Shown: positions 5,138-5,668 of the stretch, one piece after another
How positions within the stretch are numbered: the first letter of the stretch is position 1
How the letters are laid out: each line of letters begins with the position of its first letter
Assembly: GCA_016934645.1 (NCBI GenBank)
Contig: JAFGSL010000552.1
Coordinates: forward strand, 1 to 5,668
Source: Anaerolineae bacterium
GTDB taxonomy: Bacteria; Chloroflexota; Anaerolineae; B4-G1; SLSP01
Direction: 5' to 3'
Length of the DNA stretch: 5,668 nt
Made by a program: the position numbers and the translations under genes
Notes under the pieces: model-generated
The model's database searches: none
What the model was told of the DNA's origin: nothing
The model's input: the letters and a program-made list of their open reading frames with translations, nothing else

Positions 5138-5668
5138 ATGACCAAAACCAAATACGCCATTGGCGTCGACTTTGGAACCGAGTCCGGGCGGGCGGTGTTG
5201 GTGGATGTGGCGGACGGCAGCATTGTGGCGACGGACGTCTACCAATATGCCAACGGTGTGATCGACGAGAAATTGCCAGGAACCGACATCAGACTGGAGC
5301 CGGATTGGGCGCTACAAGATCCGAACGATTATCTCGAAACCTTCAAGCGCACGATTCCTGCCGTGTTGGAAGAAAGCGGGATCGATCCTGCCGATGTGAT
5401 CGGTATCGGTGTCGATTTCACGGCTTGTACGGTGCTGCCCACCAAAGCCGACGGGACGCCATTGTGCTTTCTGCCGGAGTGGCGCGACAACCCGCATGCC
5501 TGGATCAAGTTGTGGAAGCATCACGCCGCGCAGCCGGAAGCGAACAAACTCAACGCCGTCGCCCGCGAGAGGGGCGAGGACTGGCTCGACCGCTACGGCG
5601 GCAAGATCAGCTCCGAGTGGTTCTTCCCCAAAGTCTGGCAGACGTTGGACGAGGCCCCGGAGGTCTAC
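5138..5668 (+). CDS. araB: ribulokinase, N-terminal part (FGGY family), cut by window end
   Basis: The frame is open from the ATG at 5138 to the last base: 177 residues of a protein that is normally about 550-570. It starts [20 protein letters not shown], the FGGY-kinase phosphate-binding opening (DFGT, 11-14; the ribulokinase form has E15-S16). It continues with [11 protein letters not shown] (91-101), [18 protein letters not shown] (114-131) and [19 protein letters not shown] (152-170), all hallmarks of AraB rather than xylulokinase or glycerol kinase. AraB phosphorylates L-ribulose to L-ribulose 5-phosphate with ATP; the E. coli enzyme also accepts other 2-ketopentoses. AAGGAG (5125-5130), seven bases before the ATG, supports the start. 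It follows the isomerase after a 96-base gap containing a long hairpin, and probably belongs to the same operon. The later ATP-binding region is outside the window. Confidence 0.93.
   Translation, partial: MTKTKYAIGVDFGTESGRAVLVDVADGSIVATDVYQYANGVIDEKLPGTDIRLEPDWALQDPNDYLETFKRTIPAVLEESGIDPADVIGIGVDFTACTVLPTKADGTPLCFLPEWRDNPHAWIKLWKHHAAQPEANKLNAVARERGEDWLDRYGGKISSEWFFPKVWQTLDEAPEVY

Noticed and set aside
5312..5524. A minus-strand open frame opposite araB.
   Set aside because: The plus-strand translation matches ribulokinase throughout, and the opposite frame has no domain or start signals.

Overview
The window is bacterial. Codon use is moderately GC-rich and the genes are tightly packed on one strand. 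The gene set (a DUF4013-type membrane protein, a DUF4743/Nudix protein, a TumE-like toxin candidate, a compact COG2407 isomerase beside a ribulokinase) is what I would expect from a Chloroflexota (Anaerolineae-like) genome. That assignment is inference from gene content; the window has no rRNA or other phylogenetic marker. All supported genes lie on the + strand.

Layout. (1) Bases 1-447 carry the C-terminal part of a membrane protein, probably cut by the window edge. (2) Bases 433-1128 hold a vapBC type II toxin-antitoxin operon, with a recognisable promoter and a perfect 10-bp inverted repeat over the -10 box that is the likely autoregulatory operator. (3) Bases 1171-2739 look like a three-gene translationally coupled unit behind an extended -10 promoter: a small antitoxin-like protein, a TumE-like toxin candidate, and a Nudix hydrolase whose start overlaps the toxin stop (TAATG). 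(4) Bases 2748-3583 hold a second two-gene unit with its own sigma70-like promoter. It encodes two small proteins I do not recognise, overlapping by 14 bp. Size, overlap and setting suggest another toxin-antitoxin pair, and this is the best candidate for something undescribed. (5) Bases 3632-5668 hold a sugar-catabolic operon: an L-fucose isomerase-family protein, then a strong imperfect hairpin in the intercistronic gap, then the N-terminal third of a ribulokinase (araB), cut by the window end.

How the parts work together. The isomerase and kinase would turn an aldopentose into a ketopentose and then its 5-phosphate, which feeds the pentose phosphate pathway. The segment between the membrane protein and the sugar operon (about 450-3600) reads as a small defence/toxin-antitoxin island. 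Three compact two-gene modules lie in series; by eye they are AT-richer than the Nudix and sugar genes. The Nudix gene looks compositionally like the sugar genes but is physically coupled to the TumE-like module. No tRNA, rRNA, CRISPR array, insertion sequence or attachment site was seen, and no gene-free stretch exceeds 100 bases.
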